Positions 53,525-63,640 of a DNA stretch of 64,000 bases are shown here, one piece after another. The number at the start of each line of letters is the position of its first letter. Positions within the stretch are counted from its first letter, which is position 1. A program made the translations under genes and the position numbers. Source of the DNA: Gracilaria gracilis (taxonomy: Eukaryota > Rhodophyta > Florideophyceae > Gracilariales > Gracilariaceae); assembly GCA_030374805.1 (NCBI GenBank), contig JARGSG010000267.1:1-64000 (forward strand), in the 5' to 3' direction. The notes below the pieces were generated by a model. The model made no database searches and was not told the origin of the DNA. It worked only from the letters and a program-made list of their open reading frames with translations.

Positions 53525-54700
53525 TCACCTGTCCACTTTTTTCCAAGCAAGTCTTGAAATTAAGCAGCAAAGCCGAAGATATATATATAAGAGCGCCACC
53601 GGGAAACGTCGCACACATAGAAGGCGGGATATGGCGTTTCGAAACCACATTTGCTTCAGATCCTTAAACTTCCATTCGACTGCTGTTCTCAACGCATTCA
53701 TAGAAGCATTGTAGGCCAGCTGCTCTTTTGACGCGAACAGCCTTTCGAATGCAGTTTGCAACCACGGCCGTAAAATATATGCCGGATCACCATACAAGTA
53801 GTGCTGTACACCGTGCACGGTCAAACAATTTTCTATCAAAGGCTCTATCACACTCCTCTTCAGCAAAGTGAGATCATGTCTACGTCCTACCTCGGGGCCG
53901 AATAGATGAAATATCAAACCATCAGGTGTAGTTATGGCCTGGTACTTAAGGCAGTGCTTTCGAATGTGACCAGAGTAGCATGCTCTTTGGTTGCATCCAT
54001 CCCCACCCGGTGTACACATAACTATTTTCGTACAATCAATAAACCCAACACACATCTCCAATGGAGCGGAACGTCTTCGCAGTGCTTCAGCATACATTGG
54101 TGCCCGTTCTACCAGCAGCTGCTGCTGTACTTGCGTTATCAGGTGACATTTTGATGCTACAATTCTGTCAACAGCCTCCCAAAAAACTTCACTTATGTGG
54201 GTGTAGCGCATACCAAATATGGTTTCCATGTCACACCAGGTTAGTGCGGAAGTTAGCCGTCTCAAAAAAACGAAGCATGCTGTGACAGAATCACAGTAGT
54301 ATCGATTACGCTGAGTATGAGTGACATTTCATTGCATTGTCATAGCGACTTCATCAATGTCACTACGACAAAACCGAAAGTCATGTAGACATTGCTCCTC
54401 AGAATAGACATTAAGATTGAAACTTGTTGGCGAGATTGTTTGAAGTATGAGTCGCAAGTTTGCAACATCCTGCTCGGCGTTTTTAACTTCATTTCAGGTT
54501 GTTAGTAGGAGAGGTGAATGTGCGTCAAGATATTTAGCGAGTGCAAACCGAGTGCGATGCTTTTTAAGACGGGCTTGTGCCCGTCCAAGAGAGTACTCTT
54601 CTTGAGACACCATTGTTCTGCCGGTTGGGAGCCACGCAAAGCTTGGAGAAGACAAGCGCATGTGCGTAAAGTACAACTCGGGAGATTTCGTGACCAAATC
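53525..54700 (-). mobile_element. PIF/Harbinger DNA transposon, transposase remnant
   Basis: A DDE_Tnp_4-type transposase. The main open part (53525-54265) has the catalytic Asp regions MCVGFIDCTKIVM and LYGDPAYILRPW and the Glu region AVEWKFKDLKQMW, plus GPEVGRRHDLTLLKRS. The N-terminal part continues upstream in the same frame (FRFCRSDIDEVAMTMQ) but is interrupted by one TGA (read at 54329-54331). About 54494-54697 is a further N-terminal stretch. Terminal inverted repeats and a 3-bp target duplication were not found. Probably inactive. Confidence 0.82.
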
Positions 54701-55310
54701 TCGTATGATGCGTGTACACCGTGGGTACGAAAACCTTTACGAGAATTGCGCTAGCGTAAAGTCTCTATTAAATTTATTCGTGCAAATAACAAGTTGAACA
54801 GTTACAACGGTACACGTACTGTTTCGTTGCTTCGATGGCGCGCGCGCCACTTGCAGCTGGTACGTGGCCACGTACGCCACCACGTCGCACACGCGAGCCA
54901 TGTGCGTCGCGAAGACGAGCACGTCAACAACACGCAACTCACATCCAAACTCTACCTACAGCAGCCAGCCGAACGCGCTGCGGCGCGTAGCGCAGTGCAG
55001 CAGGTAAAAACCAAAAGTGGAGCGCGAACAGGGGAGAACCCTCAAGCCCGCTCCGAGACGCGCGGGCAGTGTTGCACGCTACTCGCCGCGTCGTGGCGCT
55101 GTGCACGCGCACGCGCTTCGTCGACCCACTCGCTGACGCGTATGTTAAGCGTTGCAAGCTGCCGTCAACATCGGAAGCCCGGTCGTGGCCGAACAGACAC
55201 AGTGTGGAGCTCAACACGTGGTGAGCTCTATCGCTCATTCTTTTACGTGGAAGCAAGCGCTTCACGCAATCATGCGCCTGAGAAGCGGTATGTGGAAGCT
55301 GTAGCTTCAG
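54701..55310 (+). promoter_or_regulatory. Upstream region of the first C2H2 gene
   Basis: An open frame (54794-55390) runs through this region but has no protein-like features and overlaps the gene's start. It is GC-rich with several ACGTG-type sites (54860-54890, 55218), more like a promoter. Confidence 0.4.
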
Positions 55311-55318
55311 TATATAAA
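55311..55318 (+). promoter_or_regulatory. TATA box
   Basis: tatataaa, 76 nt before the ATG at 55387. Confidence 0.7.
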
Positions 55319-55386
55319 CCACCTACCGCTACCCCACTGCAATACCTTTTGATGCGTCAACGCAAGCTGTTGCGCTTCCATCAACC

Positions 55387-55872
55387 ATGAGTTCTTTTCC
55401 TTCCTCTCGCGGAGTGCACGACCACAACAAGAGCACACCTAGAAAGAAAGCGAAAAAGAATGATGGCGGAAGCCAACCAACAATAGCTTGCCAGATGCAG
55501 CTGTGTTCGCACTCTACTGGAAATAGTCAACAGCGGCAGTCACAATCTGCAGCTGCAAGTGAACCCCCCCAGACGAAAGCCAAAACGTCGAATGGAGTTC
55601 AACGAAATGATTTCAAATCAAGCGCAAGTCACAGCAGCAAGCAGTCCGAAAGTATCACTACTCCATCTTGGGAGAACAAATGCACTTCGTGCGGCAAATT
55701 CATCGCCAGAACCGCTATGAAAAGTCACCGTAAAGATTGCAGTATGCATACATGTACGGAGCCAGGTTGTATGTTTACAACCTTTGAAACATACAAGATG
55801 GACAATCACAAGCAGAAACACACCACCAGAGATAAGTTGTCCAAACAAAGTACCCGCAACAAAAGCAGATGA
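55387..55872 (+). CDS. C2H2 zinc-finger protein, 161 aa (paralogue 1)
   Basis: Starts MSSFPSSRGVHDHN; Ser/Gln/Lys-rich first half, probably disordered and nuclear. It then has two zinc fingers: CTSCGKFIARTAMKSH with a following Cys (CCHC-like), and CTEPGCMFTTFETYKMDNH with H (C-x4-C-x12-H-x3-H). A basic tail follows. The start is chosen by the TATA box and by the matching MSS start of the paralogue at 57159. A DNA- or RNA-binding role is likely; the target is unknown. It is shorter than the paralogue, which has a third finger. Confidence 0.75.
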   Translation: MSSFPSSRGVHDHNKSTPRKKAKKNDGGSQPTIACQMQLCSHSTGNSQQRQSQSAAASEPPQTKAKTSNGVQRNDFKSSASHSSKQSESITTPSWENKCTSCGKFIARTAMKSHRKDCSMHTCTEPGCMFTTFETYKMDNHKQKHTTRDKLSKQSTRNKSR

Positions 55873-57080
55873 GAAAATCCACCATCCTCGGTCATTGAGA
55901 AGGTCTTGAAAATAGTGGAACCGTGAGTAAGCAAAGGACCAGCGATTCCCGAACAGGAAGGGGATCAGAAATGAGACCACGCAATAGAGCAGTGACATGC
56001 TTTGTGTCAATAAATCGGAACAGAGTGTTTGTTCCGAACGATATTGAAGTACTGGAAAGATGCTCTTGGCGGTAGGTACACTAGAAAATGAACGAAAGCT
56101 ACGAACGAAAGCACACGATTGCAAATGCGATTTCTTCTTCTGCACTCGGCGATAAAATAGGGCTTCGGCGATGGAATAACGATTTGGTTTTAGAATGTTG
56201 CGGATCCTTTTTTAAGCATGCGTCGTTTACAACGACGGTGGCTCAGAATCGGATGAGCCATTGTTACTGCCCGTCGCAGTCCGTCCAGTAGTACTCTTGC
56301 ACCTCTTCGATAGCCTCTTGCTTTGGTGTTGTGATCATCTCACATCTTCTACAAAACAAAATCAAACAAACCCAACTTTGAGCGTTTCGTTTCACGACTA
56401 CATGCGAGTCGGCCCTAAAAAACAGCTTGGAACACGGAACGAGTGTGGTACTTGGAGTGCTAACGAACTCAGACCTAACGCACGCACCACACAGATCAGA
56501 GCGTCAAGGTTGGGTTTCCTCGACAACGAAGTTGTCGGGGTTTTGGCAGGCGTTTGAGGGAGAGTATTGGGAAAATTAAAACTATGGTGGTTAGACTAAC
56601 CACGGTTGGACTCTTAGTAATGCTTCGAACGTTCTCACAAACGCGCAATACTGCAGTTTCCAACAAGCGAAGGTGCTCTTTTATATTCCAGACCATCGCG
56701 AATATCTAGTTCGATATTTCGAATCTCTCGAACCGTATCGAGAAGCAGATGAGTAGTTGTTTCTAGATGCATGGTCATTGCACCGTCCATGAGGTTCCAT
56801 TTCTCGTCGAGTTACAATTTAGCCCAATCCTTTTCAAACATAAGGCTGCCTGGATAACGTCTGAACATTATCCAAAATTTGGTTGGTGTCTATTATACCT
56901 TTCTTTGATAGGATAGTCAGCCAATCTCCAGTTTGTAAAACAAAGTCAGTCCCTAAGTAAGGGCCTGATTTTTGTCGTAATTTATCCGCACCTTTCTTAT
57001 AGGCGGTCGACAATTAATCGGCGAGTATTGTTGGAGGACATGTGGTTTCTCTAAAGTGGAGGGAATCGTTCAGGCCTTAA
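55873..57080. other. Intergenic region between the two C2H2 genes
   Basis: No supported gene. Frames at 56088-56557 show no features. Confidence 0.5.
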
Positions 57081-57089
57081 TACATAAAG
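57081..57089 (+). promoter_or_regulatory. TATA-like box
   Basis: tacataaag, 78 nt before the ATG at 57159, followed by the palindrome ggcgtatacgcc. Confidence 0.5.
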
Positions 57090-57158
57090 GCGTATACGCC
57101 GCCACGACCGGGCCCTCGTTTTGCCGCTTCAAAGCGAGCTGCTCAACTTTCGTCAAGG

Positions 57159-57779
57159 ATGAGTTCGCATACTTCTTCCCTAAAAGAGGACGAAAAAAGC
57201 AGAACTCCAAAGAGAGTGGACAAAGATCAAGTGGAAAGCCGAGCGGGGAGGCCGTTAAAAATGCAAAAGCGTTCAACCCAGTCTGAGAATCGTAAAAAGG
57301 CGAACTCATCATCTCCAGCTCGAAGTGAAAACCCCCAGGTCGTGCCCAACAAATCAAACGGAATACAACAAAATGAGGTTCAACGGAGCGGAAGTTCGAG
57401 CGGCTCACAATCCAGGGCTCCAATATCTCCATGGTCAGAGACGAAATGTACCTTGTGCGGGAAAGACGTCAAATACATGTATCTGCCCAGGCACCGCAAA
57501 TCGTGCAAATTGCACAAATGCACTGAGCCTGGTTGCACATTTACGACGTTTGAAAAAGGTCGCATGAATATGCATAGAGTGAAACACAATAGCAAAGATG
57601 TTTCATGCAGATGGTGTGGACGTTTGTTCAAAGTAAGAGGCTATAGAAATGAGCACGAGAGAAATCACTGCAAGGTCCGTCGATATAGCGAGATAGTTGT
57701 ATATCGCTCCGGCAATGGGGGTTCTTCCAACCAAGAAAGTGCGAGCGCATCGAAGGCGACGAAAACCAACAATGAGTAG
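57159..57779 (+). CDS. C2H2 zinc-finger protein, 206 aa (paralogue 2)
   Basis: Starts MSSHTSSLKEDEK; basic, Ser-rich first half (RPLKMQKRSTQSENRKK). The fingers match paralogue 1 closely: CTLCGKDVKYMYLPRH with later Cys, and CTEPGCTFTTFEKGRMNMH with H. An additional finger, CRWCGRLFKVRGYRNEH with C, and a Ser-rich tail follow. The shared motif CTEPGC.FTTFE and shared order show a tandem gene duplication with the 55387 gene. Probably a nuclear nucleic-acid-binding protein. Confidence 0.8.
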   Translation: MSSHTSSLKEDEKSRTPKRVDKDQVESRAGRPLKMQKRSTQSENRKKANSSSPARSENPQVVPNKSNGIQQNEVQRSGSSSGSQSRAPISPWSETKCTLCGKDVKYMYLPRHRKSCKLHKCTEPGCTFTTFEKGRMNMHRVKHNSKDVSCRWCGRLFKVRGYRNEHERNHCKVRRYSEIVVYRSGNGGSSNQESASASKATKTNNE

Positions 57780-59367
57780 ACGAAGGTCGCTTTGTTCCTC
57801 TGTGCTGCCATGGGAGAAACGTGTGGTAAAACCAGTCAGTCGTACAACTTCTTTCAATTTTCAATCTTATCTGATCTGAAACTATTTCACAACTCAACAC
57901 AGTATAAATGACCATCTATTTTCATTTTATCGCCCGCGTGTCAAATTTATAAATCTCTCTTGGAGACTTTGTAACAAAGAAGCCTGTTTCTCATATTCTT
58001 CGTACGCTGTACCTAATTTCGCTATCTACTCCCCTACTTACTACTATAAAACCCTTAGTATCTACTTGAATTTAAAGAACACTATCTGTCGATCTTCTAC
58101 TCCTTTTGTAGTTACAAACAAAAAATGATCTATGCCTGAAAACAATGACAATTTACTAGCCTTGTCGATTTGGAAGCTTCTAGACTACTGTTATAAAAAT
58201 GGTTTCGAAAACAAAACAATCAAACATATATAAGATCGCTTCTCGAAAAAAAGTCGCAAAGCCCCTAGAGCGTGGCTAATCTTTATATTGAAGCAGTGAA
58301 TTTGCTTTCTTACTATTCAGAACGCTTAAAATTGTTTTTAGAGACGTCTGTACATTTGGATGCATTTCAGTCGTTAGAACACAAGGTTGACTTGAACCTT
58401 AAATTCTTTCAGAACACGACTAAAGTTTCAACACGGGCATGACCTTTTACTCTCAAGGAAAGGTTGATTCGCCCGAAGGCTGAATTGGGATCCTTGCAAG
58501 TTTCTGGCTAGCATCGTCTGTTGCAGCCTTGTCGGCGTCAACATTCTCGGGCTATCGAGGCAGCGCCATTCGTCTGTTTTTGCTTTGTATATAGTTTTAC
58601 TCAGAGAGTACCCGAATCGTTGTCCTCGATCAACATGACATGTTGTGCTCGCTTGTGCCCAACAAGGGAAGCTCTTTGAGAATTGGCCACGTGAGCGAGA
58701 CACGTGTACACGAATTAAGTTAAATCTCTTCCAACAAAAATATGTTCAAGGAGTTACCATCGTTTACTCTTTATCGTTCGTCTCTGTTATATACCGAAGG
58801 TAGTACATCAAAACTGGGTTTTAGGTTTTCTGATGTGTGTTGAGAGCATAGTATGCACGGTCAGAAAGAATGCTCGTCAAAATCGACTCACCTGCACATG
58901 AACGCTGTTTGCAATTTCGCTAGTAGTTTTGGATTACTTTCATCTCAAGAAGTGTATCGTTGCTTTATAAAAAGAAATAAACAAAGTGTTGTTTTACTTG
59001 CGATAAAACATGTTTGACGTGAACGAGTACATCACAAGATATGAGATGCAGACGTGGTTGCTCGAAACGGAGGAAACAACGCTGCATGGACGAGAATTTC
59101 GGGCAATTGTTTTGGAAGAGACACCTCTTCCAATTGGAATAGGTGCTGTTCCACTTGGAAGAGCTCTTCCAGCACCTGCTTTTCTTGCACAGCGTTCCAC
59201 ATGATTGGAATGCGCACTGTTTATTCGTTACTTGTGGCTGCAGTAAAACCCTGAAAAATCTACAACCCCCCGCAGAGGCTCGCTATCAGAGCAGGGCACG
59301 AGAGCTCTTGAAACAGCAGCGCAAACACATCCAAAATGGAGTTGCTTCTCAAATCAAGTTACCATCT
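57780..59367. other. Intergenic region
   Basis: AT-rich. No supported gene; the 91-codon minus frame at 58428-58703 has no recognised domain. Contains the inverted-repeat cluster at 59114-59177. Confidence 0.5.
59114..59177. repeat. Cluster of linked inverted repeats
   Basis: ggaagag-acac-ctcttcc (59114-59131) is followed by aggtgct (59141), a perfect 14-bp palindrome ggaagagctcttcc (59157-59170) and agcacct (59171-59177), giving nested stems. Confidence 0.75.
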
Positions 59368-60108
59368 CTAAGAATAGCATTCCGGGAATTCATAACGAAT
59401 GCCCATCACGGTGTCATCCGGAGTGTAAACGTCATCAGATGTGACCGGATCGGCGCCCGCGTCCTTCATTGACTTGGGGAAGTTTCCGGTCTGCTCCATG
59501 TCCACCGCGTACACGGCCTCATTCCAGCTCATGTAATCGTACGACGGATCGTTGTTGGTAAAGTTGCCTTCCGGACTCAGTTTGGCGCGTCCGTAGATCG
59601 GAAGGGCAATACCATTCGGGGCTTGATGGAAGCCCTGGCTGCCATGGTTCCACCCACCGTAGTTCATCACGATGCCTGAAGAGATGTAGTCGCCCGTGTT
59701 GGTCACCTTCATGATGATGTCATCGCAAGTGCCCGAGTACTTGAACTGCACAACTCCAAAGCCCGTCGGCACGTATCCCTGATACTGTCCGTTGATGAAC
59801 ACTTCGCAGTAGTCGTTGGTCCACACGTAGTATGACACATCCTTCACCACCTTGTTGCACGTCTTGCTTGCGGCGCAGGCGTAGCCGTCGCTACAATCAG
59901 CGTCGCTGGAACACGAGCCGCCGGCTGCGACACGGGCCGTGCGCACGGCCGACCGGGTGCTCTTTGACGAACAGGTACTTGAGCGAAGGTGGGACATGTG
60001 TTGACGGGCACACATCTGCTTGCATGATTTGAGCGTGAGCTTTTGAGCAAACGTGCCGCTGAGAAGCAGCGAAAGCACAGCACAGCACACAATAGAGTAG
60101 AATCGCAT
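59368..60108 (-). CDS. Secreted protein with beta-rich domain, 246 aa
   Basis: Signal peptide MRFYSIVCCAVLSLLLSGTFA. A Cys/Ser-rich N-terminal part follows, with a small disulfide module (CSSDADCSDGYACAASKTC). The long C-terminal domain (CEVFINGQYQGYVPTGFG, IMKVTNTGDYISSGIVM, MNYGGWNHGSQGFH) has the look of a jelly-roll or galactose-binding-like extracellular domain; the exact family is not known to me. The layout is like the secreted protein at 37655-38329, though the sequences are not obviously alike. A TATA-like ttaaag lies about 85 nt upstream on the minus strand. Uninterrupted. Confidence 0.78.
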   Translation of the reverse strand: MRFYSIVCCAVLSLLLSGTFAQKLTLKSCKQMCARQHMSHLRSSTCSSKSTRSAVRTARVAAGGSCSSDADCSDGYACAASKTCNKVVKDVSYYVWTNDYCEVFINGQYQGYVPTGFGVVQFKYSGTCDDIIMKVTNTGDYISSGIVMNYGGWNHGSQGFHQAPNGIALPIYGRAKLSPEGNFTNNDPSYDYMSWNEAVYAVDMEQTGNFPKSMKDAGADPVTSDDVYTPDDTVMGIRYEFPECYS

Positions 60109-61375
60109 TTTGAGAGTAGAGGAAGAGCAGATCGGGCTGGGGACGGTGAGTTGTTATCGGGAGAGACAGCACAGGTGCAATTGTTCTCGGCTTTAAGTAG
60201 GCAATTGTGAGCGTGGGCGCGGATGGAGGGGACAACAGCTTGGCTGTTTTCCCCTACGCAGGCTTGGAAGCAAAGTGCATCTACAAGGTATAATCTCCGG
60301 CAAGCGTGGCCCAAGCGGTGAAAAGCGCGCAGCTCTTGGCGGGGCGCATATCGATAAAATGGGAAGCACTGCTCGTTTAACCCATTCAAGCCGTTCATGT
60401 TCGGCTTGGTTGGCACGAACTGTGTGCATCCATCGGAAGTGTGTCCGTCATTGTGCCTTGCTTTATTAGGATCGGGGGTGACACCACGTACGATGACGTG
60501 TATACGCTGTCAAAACATAGTGCAAACGCCGTCCTAAAACAATTGTTTTGATTGATTTTTTAGGGAAATCGGACTAAACGACAACACATTTGGGGTGGAT
60601 CCCTCGGCTTTGGGCAGATTCCGTACACGTGTGCCCCTGTCATGTCCTGTAGCGCCCCGCACGCACCAACCAGTTCTGGAGTAAAGGCTTTGCGCATACC
60701 GGTGGGGCCCCCACCCGGTGGGGATGCCCTCAACAACGGTGGCGCATGCTACGCGAGAAAAACAGTTCTTATACACTACCACGAATTTGGGTCATGCTCG
60801 GCTGGCTTTCGAAACGGTCATACACTATTTCCATACACAAAAAAAAGTATTGGAACGGCCCTTAACTTATATGGTTCCAATCGTTTCACAAGAAATAGTT
60901 ATCATACGTTTTCTAATTTATTTTGTATATGTAACATTTTTTGCAATGCAAGCATTGATTCAACTCTTCATACATGGCATTTTCTTCCATGATTCGACAG
61001 TGCACTTGATGATTTAGTAAAAGTGCTCCAACTGCCATTTCACGTACCGTTGGTATTCCATGTTCCGATCCAGTCGCTGCACTGACAAACAGCTCATACA
61101 GAACATGCTCAGTTGTGTGCGAGCGATACACTGAACTGCAATGAAGGACTCCTCTCCGATAGTGCAATCATTCTACACAAGTACATGGAACTTGGCTCAA
61201 TGATCTCTTGTTAACCATCCATGTCTCAACACGGAGACAAAGCTTCGTCGGAGTTTTGCAGGCAGTCCAAACTTCTTCTCCTCATGATAAAGAGCAATGT
61301 AATGCCCCTTGCTTCTTCTCATCTTGTCCGTGTCTCGCCACCCCCCTCCATCAACTCTGGAAAACCGTCGCCAGG
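60109..61375. other. Intergenic region
   Basis: No supported gene. Includes the divergent promoter space of the flanking genes and short unsupported frames (60193-60429, 60642-61017, 60913-61167). Confidence 0.5.
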
Positions 61376-62719
61376 ATGAACTTGTCTTCGAACCTTCTCT
61401 GTCTTTGTTTGCTTTTGTTGTTCGGCTCACTGTCCTCGGCAGACTACATCAATGAAGAGCATTATGACCCCAAATGTCGTGACTTGAGGACTTTTCCCTT
61501 CGTCTCCTGCGAACCACAATGCAGAACCTACTCTATACAATTGCAACAACAGTGCCAGGCCAATCAACAGTTTGGATACCGGTTTAAAAGATGTTCTGCA
61601 CAAAAATTTCAATGTGCCCTACATCCAGCAACTCTATCTCGCAATAGGTGCCCAAATGGCGAAGCTCAAGTTCGCCAAGTTTCACTCAAGCCTAATTCCC
61701 CCGTCGAATTCAATCTCGCTGTTAATTTGAAGGGTATTGCTCTGGTCGTACTTCTTCTTATCGACGCAAGTGAGTCGACAAAACCCCGTCTGGATGCTGT
61801 CAAGAACGAATTGAGCTCATTTGTCAGGCAACTCGACGGCAGCGCTCACGTCGGTGTGGCTGTATTCGGTGGCGAGGACGCCTTTAATGAGACAGGGATG
61901 CGGATCCTCTCCCCTCCCAAGGAAAATGTTGAAGCTGTTCTCAATGCTTTGGAAAGTATTCCCACGTACCCCGATGGACCACGCACCACTCTGACAGCTT
62001 TAAGTTCAGTTCAGCGTTACTCACAGCAGCTGTTTCCTCGACATTGGAGGAAGACTGTGGTTCTCATTGGCGATACTCCAGGACGTGAACCAGAATGCTA
62101 TCAGCAGATGGGCCGGAATGAAGTCTCGAGATCCTTGTTCGATGATAGCCCCAGTGTCACGCTTTCTTATGGAATTTCAGTGATTCCAGCCAGCTTAGGC
62201 GAGCCTGGACTGGATGCAGCTCTTCCTCCGATTCAGCCTTGTTCTAACCGAAATATTCCGGCAGAACGGCGGCCTGTAGCTTCAGGGCAGGCCAGTAAGA
62301 TTGCTGAGAAGACGAAAGGTGAGGTAGTTACATCCATCTCTGCTTCGGGAATGTTTGAGGCTGTTGACAGAGTGCGGAGAAAGTCGCTCGTTTTCTATCA
62401 ATCTGAACCGGGGGCAAAGATCTCTATTTCCATGCAAAGCATAGTTTCTCATGGCATATACTACCACCCTAATATGGAGCCGTCAATTAACGGATGTGAA
62501 GACAAAGTAATTGTGAACATGACCGGAATTTCAAGCTTCGTCAGCGAGCCGGCTCAAATTACGGGGAAGGTGAAACTTGAGCTCCCGGACGGTATTTGTC
62601 AGAGCGGCCCGTTTAGTTGTAAGATCCGTATCAAGGATCGTGTGATAGGGCAGGAATCGCTAAGTCATTGGATTTTCCCTCCTACGTACTATAAGGATAT
62701 TACTGTCCGAGCTTGCTAA
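61376..62719 (+). CDS. Secreted von Willebrand factor A domain protein, 447 aa
   Basis: The frame is open from 61208, but the Met at 61376 starts a clear signal peptide (MNLSSNLLCLCLLLLFGSL). A cysteine-containing region (CEPQCRTYSIQLQQQC) precedes a vWA domain at about residues 120-330. The metal site is recognisable as DASES (DxSxS) after the hydrophobic strand IALVVLLLI; later come PRTTLTAL with a possible Thr ligand and VLIGDTPG with the Asp. The overall pattern is like the I-like domain of integrin beta. It would bind a ligand in a metal-dependent way outside the cell or in the wall. The C-terminal part is beta-rich with cysteines (CQSGPFSCKI) and no membrane anchor. Uninterrupted. Confidence 0.85.
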   Translation: MNLSSNLLCLCLLLLFGSLSSADYINEEHYDPKCRDLRTFPFVSCEPQCRTYSIQLQQQCQANQQFGYRFKRCSAQKFQCALHPATLSRNRCPNGEAQVRQVSLKPNSPVEFNLAVNLKGIALVVLLLIDASESTKPRLDAVKNELSSFVRQLDGSAHVGVAVFGGEDAFNETGMRILSPPKENVEAVLNALESIPTYPDGPRTTLTALSSVQRYSQQLFPRHWRKTVVLIGDTPGREPECYQQMGRNEVSRSLFDDSPSVTLSYGISVIPASLGEPGLDAALPPIQPCSNRNIPAERRPVASGQASKIAEKTKGEVVTSISASGMFEAVDRVRRKSLVFYQSEPGAKISISMQSIVSHGIYYHPNMEPSINGCEDKVIVNMTGISSFVSEPAQITGKVKLELPDGICQSGPFSCKIRIKDRVIGQESLSHWIFPPTYYKDITVRAC

Positions 62720-63640
62720 GCAAATAGATCGTACGCTTGCTTGCCCTTGCCTCACACTCTAAGAAACCCCATCACAGTTGCGCTGCTTCAAATTCAGTTT
62801 CATCTTGTGCTAAAAACTTTGAGTTCCTAGCAACAGGGTGTGCAAATGATTTGAATTAGTGGCCACTCACTTCACGTCGAATCTCCAAGAAAGCGCTGTT
62901 CGTTTTGTTTTGTTGTTTCTATGGAATTCCCATAAGTTGCAAGCAGGTACTCTGCAGTCTATGAGGGAGTCTATGACGATCACTGGAGCCCAGGCTCCGG
63001 ACTATCCTAACCGCACCTGTTCGCATCTGCAGACAAACGTGAACAGGCTCGGCTTCGAAGCAGAATTCGACGAAGGGAATGACTAACTTTTCTGATGTTG
63101 GAAATAGCTCGCGAAACATTGAAAATGATTTTCGGAAAGATTCAATATTTTAGTTTTCAGAATGCACTCGCATATGCGGCACCACGGGCGACTGGACTGG
63201 TTACAACTTACAAGTGTACGTGGGGTAGGAGCAGCCAACAAGGCCCACCGGAGAAATGCCGAAATGCGAATTTAATGTGGTTCCCTATTGGCCGTCATGC
63301 AATCAAATTGAACTCTTAGGTCGTAATAATATGGTTGTGTAACTTACTGGCAAGATACACTTCAGCCTGTCAGCAAGGAGCCCTTTCAACTTTCGTGAAG
63401 AGGAGGAGAACTCTAGATGTACTGCGGTAGCTGAACGCTACCCTTGTAGCAGAATGAATCCATCCAACAGGATCTTCCTCTTCAGCAAAATGCTCCTAAA
63501 AGCAATCAAAAGGCTAAGGTCAACAACAGCAGTGTCAAGATTTGCTGCGGAATTTGTTACATCGCTAATGCACGAGCATATAGTAAGGTTGTGCATAGTT
63601 TTTGTGCAAACGTATATACGTTTACAGGTCCACCTATTAG
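62720..63640. other. Intergenic region
   Basis: No supported gene. Short frames at 62859-63086, 63095-63319 and 63454-63798 lack domains. A 16-bp palindrome (aaacgtatatacgttt, 63608-63623) is near the right end. Confidence 0.45.

Noticed and set aside
54794-55390. 198-codon frame before the first C2H2 gene
   Set aside because: It is Arg/Ser/His-rich as expected from GC-rich promoter DNA, covers the TATA box and overlaps the real start.
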